Assembly: GCA_942159475.1 (NCBI GenBank)
Contig: OW804095.1
Location: 92,331,740 to 92,395,739, forward strand
From: Sthenelais limicola
Taxonomy: Eukaryota; Annelida; Polychaeta; Phyllodocida; Sigalionidae
Reading direction: 5' to 3'
Length of the DNA: 64,000 nt
Positions 23,513 through 35,191 of this stretch are shown here, one piece after another. Position 1 is the first letter of the stretch. Every line of letters begins with the position of its first letter. The position numbers and the translations under genes were made by a program. The notes beneath the pieces were generated by a model that was not told the DNA's origin, ran no database searches, and saw only the letters and a program-made list of their open reading frames with translations.

Positions 23513-26398
23513 CTATATCAGATCATTATTGGCCTTCAAAGATATTTTCAGGGTTTTCCAGTCTAATTTTCGATAATTTGCTGGAAGGTTATTCCATAGG
23601 GTAGGACCAATAAAGTGGGGGGTCTGCCTAAATTTTTCCCTATTTGGCCTGTGGATTTTTAAGACCTGCCCATCCTCAAGCCTGGTCTCTCTTGGCATGT
23701 TTTGACAATAAAGAGGATCATTTTTCTTATGGAACATGATACCTAGTAAGGCAATTTTACCCCTTTTTTCTAGAGAGTTGATGTTACAATCAATTTTTAG
23801 TTCGTCTATATTTCTAAGATCATTCTTATAAACAAGTTTGATGGCCCTAATGAGAAGCCTCTCTAGTTTATTTTTGATATTGGCATTTGCCATACTCAGA
23901 AAGACTACACCATATTCAAGAATAGATAGGATGTGCGTTTTTAATATTTTACGCGCCATCTTGATTGTAATATAGCCCCTGATTTTTCTAAATTGAGTCA
24001 TTTTGTGTAATACTGAGATTTTCAGTTTGTTCATATGATCATTCATGCTTATCAGTCGATCTATTTTGAACCCTAAGTATCTTACTGTCTTACTGTTTGT
24101 AATTTCAGAACCGTTTATATAGATCTTTCTTAGTTGGTTGAAATTGATCTTTTTTAGAGATGCTCTTGTGCCAATAATTTGAAGCTGGGATTTCTTCCCA
24201 TTCAGTAAAAGGCCATTCGCCTTCATCCAATTATTTATTGTTGAGGCTGCGTTTTGACATATGGTTAGACAGTCATCTAGATTAGGACCCGTTACTGTTA
24301 AGGCAGTATCATCTGCGTAAAGTGAGATGTTTAGGTCATTATTTCCGTGATCTACAGTATCTATACATGAGGGGAGATCGTTAATGTATATAAGAAAAAT
24401 TAAGGGTCCCAGGTGACTCCCTTGGGGCACACCTCTATTTATCAATTTGGTATCAGAGATAAATCCATTCAGTACCGTTTGTTGTTGTCTGTTTCGAAGG
24501 TAATTCTCTATGATCCTGATCAATTTAGGATGAATCTGATAAAAAGATAATTTTCGTCTAAGAACTCGATGGTCAATACTGTTGAAAGCTTTGGATATGT
24601 CATAGTAGCAGGCTGTGGTACATTCACCTCTATCCAGACCCTTAACTACGGGGGTGAGGAAGTCGAATAGACTAATATTGGTTGAGTGACCCGCTCTAAA
24701 ACCTCCTTGCTTCTCAGAGAATAAGTTATTGCCCTCCATATGTTCAACCAAAGATTTACATATAATTCTTTCGATGAGTTTAGACATTATCGGGACGATA
24801 GCTATCGGTCTCAAGTTGGTAAATAGTTTAGTATTGCCGTCCTTCGGAATAGGTTTCACTTGGTAGCATTTCCATTCCCCAGGTATGACTCCTAATTCAA
24901 TGCACTTTTTTAGCAAGATAGTGATCAAGGGGCACAATTTTAGGAGAAATGATTTTAAGATTCTGCTGTCCACCCACTCAAATCCGCTACTCTTACCTAC
25001 ATCAATATCACCACTCAAATTATATACATTTGTTTCAGTAATATAGGTAGTGCTTGTAAACAAAAGGTTAGGTTCATCACCCAAGAATTCTTCAAACTCT
25101 GGGAAATTATCAATTTTCGTACGTCCCAGTTTCACAAAATAATCATTCAACTCATTACTGGCAATTTGGTCAGTAACTTCCCTGCCATTGTGTAAGAAAT
25201 TGGTTGGGAGAGCACTATTTGCTTTACCAAATAAATTGTTTATGTTGCGCCAGAACTTTTTACTATTGTTGGCATTAGCGTTTAATTCATTTTTGATGAG
25301 GTTTCTTTTGTAGTTCTTAATACATTTTGTTACCTCATTTCTTTGCCTTACAGCATCTCTATGGTCATTTGCTAAACCTGATTTATAGGCCTTTCTAAAT
25401 AATCTATCCCTCAATTTAATCTTTTGGATCAAATCATGAGTTAGCTTAAATTTGCCTTTACTTCTGACAATTATATCTTCGAATGGACATTTTCTATCTA
25501 ACAATTCAAGGATACACTGTTTCGTTTGATACCACATACCGTCTGGACAATTACGAACATTTTCATAAAGGTCTAAGTCATTCATTAATGGCTGAAATTG
25601 AATATTAATATCCTCCTCAGTTAGCTTATGAAAACGTCTACCCTTTTTGCATTCGACCTTTCTAGGTTCCTTTCCTTTCTTTATGATTAAGTAAGTGCCT
25701 AGGTGGTCTGACAGGTTGATGTTTACGATACCTGTCTTATTTATGTGAGGATGGTCAGAGCATAGCACGTCCAGAAGAGATCCACTGTCACCAGTAATTC
25801 TCGTATTATTTACAACCATTTGCTCAAGGCCATGATTATTTAGGAGCACCGAAAAATCTTTTACAATTTCCTCCTGAACATTGTTTAGATTAATGTTTAT
25901 ATCACCACATATGAGCACCGCACATTTGGGCTTTATAGCTTTCAGACTAGTTAGAGTTGACTCAAGTTCTTCCAGGAATATTTTACGACATCCATTTGGC
26001 GGTCTGTAGATGTTCAAGCTTATGATAGTCTGCCTATTTCCTGGCTTAATTAATAAACACTGCAGTTCTAGATTTGGAGAACAGGTATTAAGCTTATCGA
26101 ATATCCATGGATCAACTTTACAGTCTCTGTGAGCTAGACAACATAAACCTCCTCCTTTATTTTTTACGTTAGGACCTAGTCTATCGTGTCTATAGATGTT
26201 AAATTCGTCAGGCAACGAGAGGTGGTTATTAAAGTCAAACGAGTTTAACCAGGTTTCCTGGATAAATACCATCTTTATGCAACCTTTCAATAGTGAGTTT
26301 GAGATTTCAATGGATTTGTGTCTAAGGGATCTAACGTTAATCGAGATAATACCAAGTCCCTTGCTAGTATTAATTTCGTGTAAGTCATCCAATTCCAT
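23513..26398 (-). CDS. LINE ORF2: AP-endonuclease/reverse transcriptase, apparently intact
   Basis: About 961 aa from the first ATG (26398); three more codons are open upstream before an in-frame TGA. The protein nicks target DNA and copies its own RNA there. Endonuclease/exonuclease/phosphatase domain (residues 15-240): ISINVRSLRHK, FIQETWL with catalytic Glu near 48, CGDININLNN near 165 and SDHLGTYL near 230. RT domain (about 515-790): KPIPKDG, LRPIAIVPIMSKLIERI, YYDISKAFNSIDH, RGVPQGSHLGPLIFLIYIND and the catalytic LYADDTAL near 694. The C-terminus ends with GPTLWNNLP, typical of CR1/L2/Jockey-like ORF2. All expected catalytic residues are present and there is no internal stop. The exact clade is not decided. 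Confidence 0.9.
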   Translation of the reverse strand: MELDDLHEINTSKGLGIISINVRSLRHKSIEISNSLLKGCIKMVFIQETWLNSFDFNNHLSLPDEFNIYRHDRLGPNVKNKGGGLCCLAHRDCKVDPWIFDKLNTCSPNLELQCLLIKPGNRQTIISLNIYRPPNGCRKIFLEELESTLTSLKAIKPKCAVLICGDININLNNVQEEIVKDFSVLLNNHGLEQMVVNNTRITGDSGSLLDVLCSDHPHINKTGIVNINLSDHLGTYLIIKKGKEPRKVECKKGRRFHKLTEEDINIQFQPLMNDLDLYENVRNCPDGMWYQTKQCILELLDRKCPFEDIIVRSKGKFKLTHDLIQKIKLRDRLFRKAYKSGLANDHRDAVRQRNEVTKCIKNYKRNLIKNELNANANNSKKFWRNINNLFGKANSALPTNFLHNGREVTDQIASNELNDYFVKLGRTKIDNFPEFEEFLGDEPNLLFTSTTYITETNVYNLSGDIDVGKSSGFEWVDSRILKSFLLKLCPLITILLKKCIELGVIPGEWKCYQVKPIPKDGNTKLFTNLRPIAIVPIMSKLIERIICKSLVEHMEGNNLFSEKQGGFRAGHSTNISLFDFLTPVVKGLDRGECTTACYYDISKAFNSIDHRVLRRKLSFYQIHPKLIRIIENYLRNRQQQTVLNGFISDTKLINRGVPQGSHLGPLIFLIYINDLPSCIDTVDHGNNDLNISLYADDTALTVTGPNLDDCLTICQNAASTINNWMKANGLLLNGKKSQLQIIGTRASLKKINFNQLRKIYINGSEITNSKTVRYLGFKIDRLISMNDHMNKLKISVLHKMTQFRKIRGYITIKMARKILKTHILSILEYGVVFLSMANANIKNKLERLLIRAIKLVYKNDLRNIDELKIDCNINSLEKRGKIALLGIMFHKKNDPLYCQNMPRETRLEDGQVLKIHRPNREKFRQTPHFIGPTLWNNLPANYRKLDWKTLKISLKANNDLI

Positions 26399-26685
26399 TT
26401 CTCTCAAGGTACAAGGTCTGATTCAATTCGTGGCAAACTCTCAACACCCACATGGGTTGTAATACTCGGACCAATATTCGAAGGTCAAGTGTACAATCTG
26501 CATTCGAAATGGTATAGGATAAAACATGCCTCATCTAATGCACTTCAAAATGTGTATCAAAATTATAATATATATATATAAATCGGGTGTAAATGCACAA
26601 GCTGCATGCAGTTGAATTATTGTCAATTAAGTGATGAACATGTCATTTTTTTATACTGATGAAGAATGTACTGTACATATTCCAT

Positions 26686-27458
26686 TATGTAATGTGTCAC
26701 AGGAAAACGAGTCACATGTTAGAAAATTCAAGTTTTTCAAATAACGTATTCTTTTTTTAAATTTCATTCTAAGGCCTATGATATATTCAATGTTGTAGGC
26801 CGATTTTTTTCATTACTGCCCATATATATGTGATGAGGTGGGGTTGTCAATCTAATGCGACTCACCCTCACACACAATGCAGATACACAAACTCGTAGCA
26901 AAGATTTAACACCTTAAAGAAGCTTGTGGCCACAATGGGAATCAGGTATAGTTGAAACTGCTATATATAGTGTATTCTTATTCAATAATACATGTAGGAT
27001 AACTAGATGAAGAAAATAATGTAATTAAATCAGGGCATGACGAAAAAAAACCCTGGAGTGAGATCGTCATATTGTAAATAATAATCCTCAATAAAAAAAA
27101 TGTTAAAAATAATTATGTTCATGTAGCACGCCTAATTCCCAACCTGTTGGTGAATTTATTTATATTATTGTCAAACTGCTTGACTTGGTGCATTATAGTG
27201 GATCAGGGTGCACTTAATTTTGCGATGCAGTGCATCAAAACCCACAACTAATATGCATGTCAAGACACCCCATTTAAATCTTTGTCATTATATAGTGTAT
27301 TAACATGCTGTCAGAATTCATATATGTACTTGGACTTGGAGTATATTAGAAAAACCCAAAGATGAGAACATTCCTACAAGGACATCTTGTAGAAAAAATC
27401 TTTAATAAATATCATTTTTGCGATTTGTAACACATTTTCCTGCAACTCATGACATATT
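26686..27458. mobile_element. Family B-related inverted-repeat element, about 0.77 kb
   Basis: The left end (ATGTGTCACAGGAAAACG, AGTCACAT) and the right end (TTTTGCGATTTGTAACACAT, TTTCCTGCA) are inverted and match the family B termini at 6221-6549. The interior is AT-rich and non-coding, and longer than in the short copies. Confidence 0.5.
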
Positions 27459-28599
27459 CACCATTAACCTAGAACAACTGTGTTGCTCATAAATTAAACC
27501 TCTGCCCAAATGTCCTGTTTATTTGTAATAAACTTTAAGTTAACAATTGCGTATTTTATACCTGGTCAGTAGTGCATCGTTGGGAGGATCAGAAACGCAT
27601 TATAAATCGGGTCCATGGAACAAACTTAATTTATTTGAGAATCTTAGATATTCATCTGTATAACCTAAACAATCATAACACTTCTATCACAAATAATAAT
27701 TCAGACCAAATTCGCTCCCACAAGTACCATGGAATTATACAACACAATGAAGCCACAGCACGCCACAATAGCTGACATGCACACTCACCTGGCATTCACA
27801 CTCACTGTCGCGCATATCTGACACCCTATTCTCTGACATTCATACTCACTCTCTGACACCAAGTAAAAGAAACCCCTATACTCAAAGCTTAACGGTGCAA
27901 GTCTACCTCCATATTACCCAAATAATACTTCTCACACTGATTTAATTCCTTCTTATTCAATTCCCACCCCGTTCTTCATCTGAAATGTATTTGTAAATAC
28001 AGGAATAATAATTGTATAATTTTTAAAATATTGTCACTTGAAGTACACTCAGACTATGAAGTATGGTATGAAATATATATGCAACTAATAATCTGCTCCT
28101 GCCTCCTAGTAGTGGAAGACATGGAGGCGGGGGTGGGGCCGGGTTTAGGCTGAAGGAATAGTATGTACTAACACCAAAAAAATGTAAATATATGTTCAAA
28201 CTGAATTTCAAGAAATATATAAAGAATCTACTGAAGTTTGCATAAAGATTATCACCTTGTATAATATATACTACATATACCATGATGTATAATACTCTTA
28301 TACCTTATTATATCTCATATAAATAGTATTTTATGAACAAACATTCCCTAATATTAAATGAAAAGTAACACCAGTTAAGAATCATCAAGGATACAATGTG
28401 TACATCGAGATGTACCTGTCAGAGCAATAAAAACATTACAACAACAATAGTACTAGTGCAATGCCACACAACAAAGCATATAAAATAATGCAGACTTATT
28501 ATAAGTCAGGGATAAAGCAACATTCCATCTTAATGCTAGAAAATACTACCACGAATCATTTTTAATACAGGTTGCAACTCTCCATAGGCTTACTATTAT
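27459..28599. other. No recognisable feature
   Basis: AT-rich DNA. TATAAATCGGGT occurs at about 27600, as at 26578 and 29175, hinting at a dispersed repeat I cannot delimit. Confidence 0.45.
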
Positions 28600-28855
28600 G
28601 CCACTTGTCCTCACCAGGTGGCGGACTGTTTTCACCAGGTGGCGCAGCTGGTGACTGGGTTGCATTTACAATTACTTTTATAATGAAAGTGCCGCTAATA
28701 CACTGTTATGTGTCATTTATACATTATATATGTTCCTCACTATTTAATTAAAAACAAGTAATATACTACAATAGTTCCTTTGTGCAATTCATCTCTTTGA
28801 TTTTAAAAAGGTCATAATCAAAACACCCCCTATAACTGTATATAGAAATGCTATG
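28600..28855 (-). repeat. Family D dispersed repeat, copy 2
   Basis: Reverse-complement counterpart of 20320-20575. This copy keeps two CACCAGGTGGCG phrases in place of one. Confidence 0.55.
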
Positions 28856-29497
28856 GGTGCTCCAAGCGCCTGTAGGCTGTTGTACAAGTACACATACACC
28901 AACGCCATCTATGGGTGGCTTAACCTGCCATGGTGGGGAATGGTGGTAGTGAAAGAGATGAGGTAGTGTTTATGTGGCAGAAGGATGTAATATTTAGTTC
29001 CCCTTTCTGAATATTTTTTTTTCTAAATCAAATTGTTATTTATTAATTACACATTTACACCCAGTTGGCAGTTGAAACTAGGAGCAGCAATAAAAGTGCC
29101 ACACTGAATGCATAAAAAACTGCATAATTGCACCTGGTTCTGAGAGCATTTTTTGAGAGTATCAAAAGTGCATTTATAAATCGGGTCCATAGAGCATTAA
29201 AAAGTCAAGTTTGAGCCTCACAACCGTTTACGATTTCCACTAGTAAAGCACCAGGTCAGAATCAGGTGTAAATGTCCTGGTAAAAATCATGTTAGAACTG
29301 CTCTATTGCACATCGGGTAGTATAACAACTAATTATCAACTAGTGAGTAACTTGTGATAACTTTTCTTAAATCTTCTGAGAGATAACTTTCTGAACTTCT
29401 AAAGTGATAATCTCAAATCAAACAGTAACAGTTCTTGGATTTTCCTTCATATTGCTTCTATCAGTCTTTTGGTGGGTACTCTAGCTCTGTTTGATCT
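28856..29497. other. No gene; possible downstream part of the Ty3-like element
   Basis: It lies 3' of the integrase pseudogene (minus strand), so it may hold the element's 3' non-coding part. I could not identify a polypurine tract or LTR border. Confidence 0.35.
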
Positions 29498-30740
29498 TCA
29501 CTGAGGGGTGGACTCAGAACAAGTCTCAGTCTCTGATTCAGTTGGTTTCGTTTTAGGCTCAGCGGGTTGTGATTTAGATTCAGGCACTTGCTGTTCCTTT
29601 TCCCAGTGTCTCATAGGTGGAACTTCCAATGTTATTGGTTTACATTGGTTTTGGTCTTCATTAGGTAGTTGTTCTTCTTCACCCTGCCTCCTAGTCATTC
29701 TCCTGTTGCATCTAACAATACTACTGCGGGTGGCAATTACATATGACCTTGGGGTGTGGGCTCTTCCAACTATTTGACCATTCATTTTCAGGTCGGGTAG
29801 CCAGACCTTGTCGCCTGGGGAAAGTTCATCTGCTTCCTTTACGTGATGTCGCTTGTTGTAATTCATCTCCATCTGCGCCCTGTACTGCTTCTCCTTCCTC
29901 CTCAGAAGAATAGGATCCAGGGTACTGGGCAACAATTCCTCTGGATGGCACGGCACCCTTGTCTTTAACCTCCTTCCCATGCTTAGTTGTGCTGGGGAGA
30001 AGCCATTATATTGTGGTGTGTTCCTGTACATCCGTAATGCGAGGTACTCATTAGAGCACTTGTTGAGGAATGTTTTCAATAACTGACCGGCTCGCTAAGC
30101 TTCTCAATTGGCCTCTGCGTATCTAGGTGATGGTGTAGTGTTGGTGAAACCCCAATTTTCTGCAAACTGTTCAAACTCTTTAGATGCATATTGTGGTGCA
30201 TTGTCACTCATGAACACATCTGGGATACCATAGTGAGCAAATACTTTCTTAAGCTTGGAGATAGCCTCTGCTGTGTTGACATTTTTGCTCACTGCACACA
30301 CCTCTATGTCCCTAGAGTAATAATCAACCATGAGTAGGAACATGACTCCATTGTAACAGAAAAAATCTGACTCCACCATACTCCAGGGCTTTTCAGGAAA
30401 CTCAGTTCCCTTCATAGGTTCAACATGTTCCCGTCTGAACTTCTCACATTTCATACAGTCTCTGTCCGATATTTCAATATCTCTTGTAATACCAGCCCAC
30501 CATACAGAAGATGCAGCATTCTGTTTAGTCTTGGTGATCCCTTGGTGACCGTCATGGAGTCTGCGAAGGATATCCACTTTCAGCACTTGTGGAATGACCA
30601 GTTGATGGCCCTGCATTAGTAGACCATAATGTAGGCTTATGCTTCCTCGCTCAAACAAGTATTTGGCTATCTCTCCATGTACGTTTGTTTTCTCCCTGGG
30701 CCATCCATGTTCCACATAGTAAGCCACTACTTTCAATGTA
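29498..30740 (-). pseudogene. Ty3/gypsy-type integrase, 5'-truncated, two in-frame stops
   Basis: Integrase inserts retroelement cDNA into the host genome. The frame enters at 30740 mid-protein and shows the HHCC zinc finger (LHDGHQG ... DCMKCEK), catalytic-core blocks (ESDFFCYNG, VDYYSRDIEV, FMSDNAPQYA), and then a C-terminal region with GDKVWLPDL and RCNRRMTRR, a GPY/F-like module. Codons at 30104-30106 (TGA) and 30095-30097 (TAG) interrupt the conserved block that holds the third catalytic acid, so the product cannot be full length. The 5' side is cut off exactly where the 3.86-kb inverted-repeat element begins, and no RT is seen beyond it. Ty3/gypsy assignment is firm at class level; the clade is unknown. 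Confidence 0.85.
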
Positions 30741-31927
30741 TTTAGCGGGGATGTCTCGTCAAAAAGTGCGGGCTAACTCTGTGAGGGCCACAAATCCAAA
30801 ATGGCCGCCCTTGACCAATCCGAGAATTATTTTTTCAATAGTTTGGCCTACAATACTGGTCAATTTATGGTTATTACTGGTCAGTATAATTATATTTATT
30901 AGGTTTTGGGGGTCAGGGAATTCATATTTGACATGAGTTTGATGATTTGACCTTGATCTGGCTTTGATTTGACTTTAATTTAATTATTTCTTCAATGGTT
31001 TAGCCTACAATACTGGTCAGTATATGGTTATAAGGGTTTTGGGGGTCAGGGAATTCATATTTGACATTAGTTTGATAATTTGACCTTGATTTGACCTTGA
31101 AATCCAAGATGTCCACCGACTTTTAGAGCAGACTAACTTCCTGACAGCATGGTGAAAGGAGTTTTGTGTAAGTTTTGTTCATAATTTTGGCTAGGATTAA
31201 CCTTTTGCAGAAATTCAAAGTTCTCCAGATTCATGAGAATGTGTAGAATGTAGCCGACTGGGAGCATTGTAATTATATTTTGTTATTCTATATTTTTTGG
31301 CAATTGTTTTGATTGTAAATCATGTTTATATTGGACCAGCTGTTAAGAGTGGAATTTCCAGGGCTGCCAACCTGTGGAAGGCCCATAATGGTTGTTTATT
31401 GTACTTTCATATGTCCTGAATAACATATCCAAAGTTTGACAAAATCAGACCGAGGGAAAGTACGAAAAAACACAAAAAAAAATGGCCGCCACTACGAATT
31501 TTAGCTACCATAATTCAGGGTAATATCAACATAGTATGTTCTATCTTAGCTCCTGATCAAACTATATTCATTTATAACACCAGTTTTTCTATGTTTTAAG
31601 GTGTGTAGAATCGATTTCTGCAGTAATTGTTTTGTTAGAATGTCATTTTGAAGGTCAAAATCCAATATGGTGCCCTTATGGAAACAAGAATATTTCTTCC
31701 CAAAAGCTATTAGCAAATGTTAAATATCAGGGAATCCATTTCCAAAGTTATTCTGAAGCCATTTTCAAGATCATAACATAATTCATGAATATAGCCCTTT
31801 TATTTAAATGAAGATGAGACTACTTAAACCTAAAATGTGTAAAACCATATAATTTTTTAAGTATATTGGCTTGACCTATTGACAAAAATGATTGTGGTTT
31901 TTTTTTATCTTTTGATCTCACACGCAA

Positions 31928-33600
31928 ATGAATGGCATATCTACCAATATAAAGCCAGAGAAACCTGGCACAGACATGGGAGATTTCTGGGTCTCTTTCT
32001 TGGAAATGACCGATCCTCTTGTCCAAAACATTGATGCATGTCACACACAAAATCTCTCAGAATACCTATCATCAACATATGATATGTTGCCTGGACTGAT
32101 AGCATATAACAACCATGATTATGATAGGTGGCTGCCAGTCTCTGCTCTCAGATGAGCAAATGTCCTTCTTCAAGAATCACTTCACACAGTCAATGATATG
32201 GCTTCCCTACTCGTGTCAGCCATTGGACCTTTGGATAGAAACAACTATGAATCTGAAATCAAAGCTCAAACAAGGATGGCTACAGCTTCTGGAGAATGAG
32301 AAGCAGTTGTTTTCAACAACAAGAAATGTAAACAATGTTGCAAGGGTAAAAGCTACTGTGAATCAGAATCTAAAGCATCAGCCTTGCCATATAGAGCATG
32401 TTGAGTGCCATCCAGAAAGAATGAAAAAGGATGAGCAGGCTATCCAGGACCTGCAGGCATGTATGATTGAGTTTTAAGCTGATCCATGTGATGAATCCAG
32501 ACCAACACTGAGATTAATACAATCTGGCCTGTTTGCCTCACATAAGCTTGTTTCTGACCTCGAGATAGCACTGATAGATGGTCAAACTCAGGCTGAAACC
32601 CTCTTGCAAGAGCGAGTGTTGACCAAGACAAAGCTTCTCATTTCTATCTACAAGAATAAGAGACTGAATTTTGCAAGTGACCATGTATGTCCCCCATCTG
32701 GTGCACCCATGAAGGTGGCGCAGATGGAGGAGTCTGGGCTGACAGCTCTGGTAGACCTTTCAGAGGGGTCCAAATTTAGTCAGCCCTTGAGGGGTGTCTG
32801 AGTGAAGAGTGCCTATCGATGTACAATGTAGTTCAATGCAGAGAACAAGTAAGTGCAATTTGTTACAGCTTTTTATCTTAGACCCAGTTGCATCCAGAGG
32901 CAGATACAATGCTGCTCTCTGGCCATGCCAAGCTGAGAACTGAGAACCACACAGAAGCAGTGGTAATTGCAGTCGATGTTCAAGCAGCTTATGTGTCGCA
33001 TAAACTATAGCAGGTGATCTTCTGATTAAGTGCAAGCGTCACTTCATCAATTGCTGCACAATGCTTACAGAGGATGTGGCAAAAATCACCATACGTCTTC
33101 ATGTGATCACTGGCAGTGACCACACATCGATTCTATGGGCATGGAAAAAGCAATTGCTGCAGAAGATAATTGATGATACTGAGGCAAGAGAACTCCTGGT
33201 AGAAGTGGGCGAGTGTTTGGAGTTACGGGACAAAGTAAAAGCAGATATGAAAGCTTTTGTCCTCTCCAAAGTCTATGGAGAGAGGACTGATGTTACTTGC
33301 GGGCAGACCATAACTTCAAAGTGGCACAAACTGAAAATAAAAGAGTACAGTTCGCCCTCCACCTGATGATGACAAACTGAACCACCATGTGGAAAGAACA
33401 AACTACATTGCATATTGTCAGCTCCATTATAACTTGCTAATGTATCCATCCCCAATTGGCCATGGTTGGGAAATCATGAATGGCCAGTGCTGACCAGTGC
33501 TCCACACATTGCCATCCTTGCAGCTACAGCTCACACCTTGTGACCATCTAGATTATACCAGTGATGAGAGTGGTAGTGATAGCGATTCAGATGACTCAGA
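31928..33600 (+). pseudogene. Decayed gene of the 3.86-kb element, possible FEN/PIN-like nuclease domain
   Basis: Fragments in order: 31928-32155 (MNGISTNIKPEKP ... GLIAYNNHDYDRWLPV); 32115-32801 in one frame with a single TAA at 32475 (HFTQSMIWLPYSCQPLDLWI, NLKSKLKQGW, TTRNVNNVAR, VAQMEESGLTALVDLSEGSK); then, after a likely internal deletion, EADTMLLSGHAKL near 32895; then 33061-33366 (LHVITGSDHTSILW, GECLELRDKVKADM). An acidic Asp/Ser-rich tail follows near 33560. The EADT and TGSDHTS blocks recall the uncharacterised PIN/FEN-like proteins that are abundant in cnidarian and mollusc genomes. That resemblance is from memory and unverified. Several frameshifts and stops make it a pseudogene. 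Its place inside the inverted repeats suggests it was the mobility or accessory gene. Confidence 0.55.
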
Positions 33601-33805
33601 TGATGAATAGCAGTCTAGGAATAGCAGTCTAAGAAAGTAAGAATTGTTAAATCGTATTTATTTAAAGATTTTTGTTCATCTCATTGAAATTGATCATTAG
33701 ATAAAATTAATCATCAAGCCAATATGACAAACTTGAAAAATAAGATATTTGTGAGCTGAATGTCAGTGGCTATCTTGGATTTAAAGGTTAAATCATCACA
33801 CTAAT

Positions 33806-34530
33806 GTCAAATAGGAATTTCCTGACTGTCCCCCCACCCCCAACCCTAATAATCATTGACCAGTATTATAGGCCAAACCATTAAAAAAATAATTTTCTGA
33901 ATGTTGCAGGCTGGTATTCTTGGATTTTAAGGTCGAATCAAGGTCAAATTATCAAACTAATGTCAAATATGAATTCCCTGCCCCCAAAACCCTTATAACC
34001 ATACTGACCAGTATTGTAGGCTAAACCATTGAAGGAATAATTCTCTGAATAGTCCAGAGTGGTAATCTTGGACTTGAAGTTCAAATTAAGGTCAAATCAA
34101 GGTCAGCTCAATGTCAAATCATCAAACTCTTGTCAAATATAAATTCCCTGGCCCCCAAAACCCTAATAACTATATACTGACCACTATTGTAGGCCAAACC
34201 ATTGAAAAAATAATTCTCCCAAGTTAGTCTGTGACCTGAAAGTCGGCAGCCATCTTGGATTTAAAGGTCAAATCAAGGTCAAATCATCAAACTCATGTCA
34301 AATATGAATTCCCTGACCCCCCAAACCCTAATAAATATATACTGACCAGTATTGTAGGCCAATCCATTGAAAAAATAATTCTCGGAGTGGTCCAGGGCAG
34401 CCATGTTGGATTTCAAGGTCAAATCAAGGTCAAAATGTCAAATATGAATTCCTTGACCCCCAAAACCCTAATAACCATAAATTGACCAGTATTGTAGGCC
34501 AAACTATTGAAAAAATAATTCTCCGATTGG
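33806..34530. repeat. Five tandem subrepeats (about 140-170 bp) in the right arm
   Basis: Each unit contains ATTCCCTG, CCCCCAAAACCCTAATAA, CTGACCAGTATTGTAGGC and ATTGAAAAAATAATTCTC. Anchors fall near 33810, 33971, 34142, 34306 and 34447. The left arm has two inverted counterparts (30907, 31043). Confidence 0.8.
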
Positions 34531-34625
34531 TCAAGGGCGGCCATTTTGGATTTGTGGCCCTCACTGAGTTAGCCCACATTTTTTGACGAGACATCCCCAC
34601 TAAATTTTATATTCAGCCATCATAG

Positions 34626-35030
34626 ATGACAAATTGATTTTGATTTTGATTTGATTTATAAAAATATCTTTATTCAGGACTTAAGACATATATTACATCA
34701 CTGATGCTATTCTCAGAAACGCCTGATGTTACAAAAAAGTGTTACAATACTATGGAACATATTCCGCGAGATGACAAATGCAGAAGTTATTATGATAAGA
34801 AGAGATAATCTCAGTAATATAAATGATACAAACCATTGAGAAACGAACCTATACTCTCAACGGTCACAGAAGTGCTCCAGATGACCCAACTACTCTGCCC
34901 CTACCCTTACCATCAGAATTCAGGGGCTGTGTGGGTTTTCGGTGCTGTGCGTCTTTTAGTCATACCGGAATTGGGGTCACAGTTTCTGCCAAGCTGCCCT
35001 GATCACAATATTTATTTTTAACGTTCCCAA
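34626..35030 (-). mobile_element. Probable non-LTR retrotransposon 3' end fragment
   Basis: On the minus strand CCTGAATAAAGATATTT is followed by ATAAATCAAATCAAAATC, a simple-repeat tail as found on some LINE 3' ends. No coding part is recognisable upstream, so it is strongly truncated. Confidence 0.35.
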
Positions 35031-35191
35031 TTTCGTCTATATTAGCAGCAATATATCTAGTTTATATATGAGAAAAAGTAAATCAATGGAAGCAATTTTT
35101 AAAAAAATAAAATTTTCAGCCTTGGATGGCCAAATGGTGCATTTCTGGTGGAATTGCTCATATACGTATTATATCAATACATTACATAAAA

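Larger units (their letters stand above)
23017..26460 (-). mobile_element. Non-LTR (LINE) retrotransposon, CR1/Jockey-type
   Basis: The unit reads on the minus strand: a 5' part near 26460, one long ORF, a 3' UTR of about 470 bases, AATAAA and a poly(A) tail (T12 on the + strand at 23017-23028). No gag-like ORF1 is visible upstream, so the copy is either 5'-truncated after ORF1 or from an ORF2-only lineage. The exact 5' border and target duplication could not be fixed by eye. The intact ORF and tail suggest a young insertion. Confidence 0.85.
30741..34604 (+). mobile_element. 3.86-kb inverted-repeat element with unassigned gene
   Basis: The terminal inverted repeats (30741-30876 and 34469-34604) match over about 136 bp with about five differences. 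They start TTTAGYGGGGATGTCTCGTC and include CCAAAATGGCCGCC. Inside them the arms carry tandem subrepeats: about two copies on the left and five on the right, in opposite orientation. The centre holds a decayed coding region on the + strand (31928-33600). The insertion borders the Ty3 integrase fragment. The target duplication is ambiguous because the ends read TTTA/TAAA. The architecture is that of a cut-and-paste DNA transposon, but the gene matches no transposase I can name. Confidence 0.75.

Noticed and set aside
26196..26462. 88-aa + strand frame opposite the LINE endonuclease
   Set aside because: Shadow of the minus-strand ORF2; no independent similarity.
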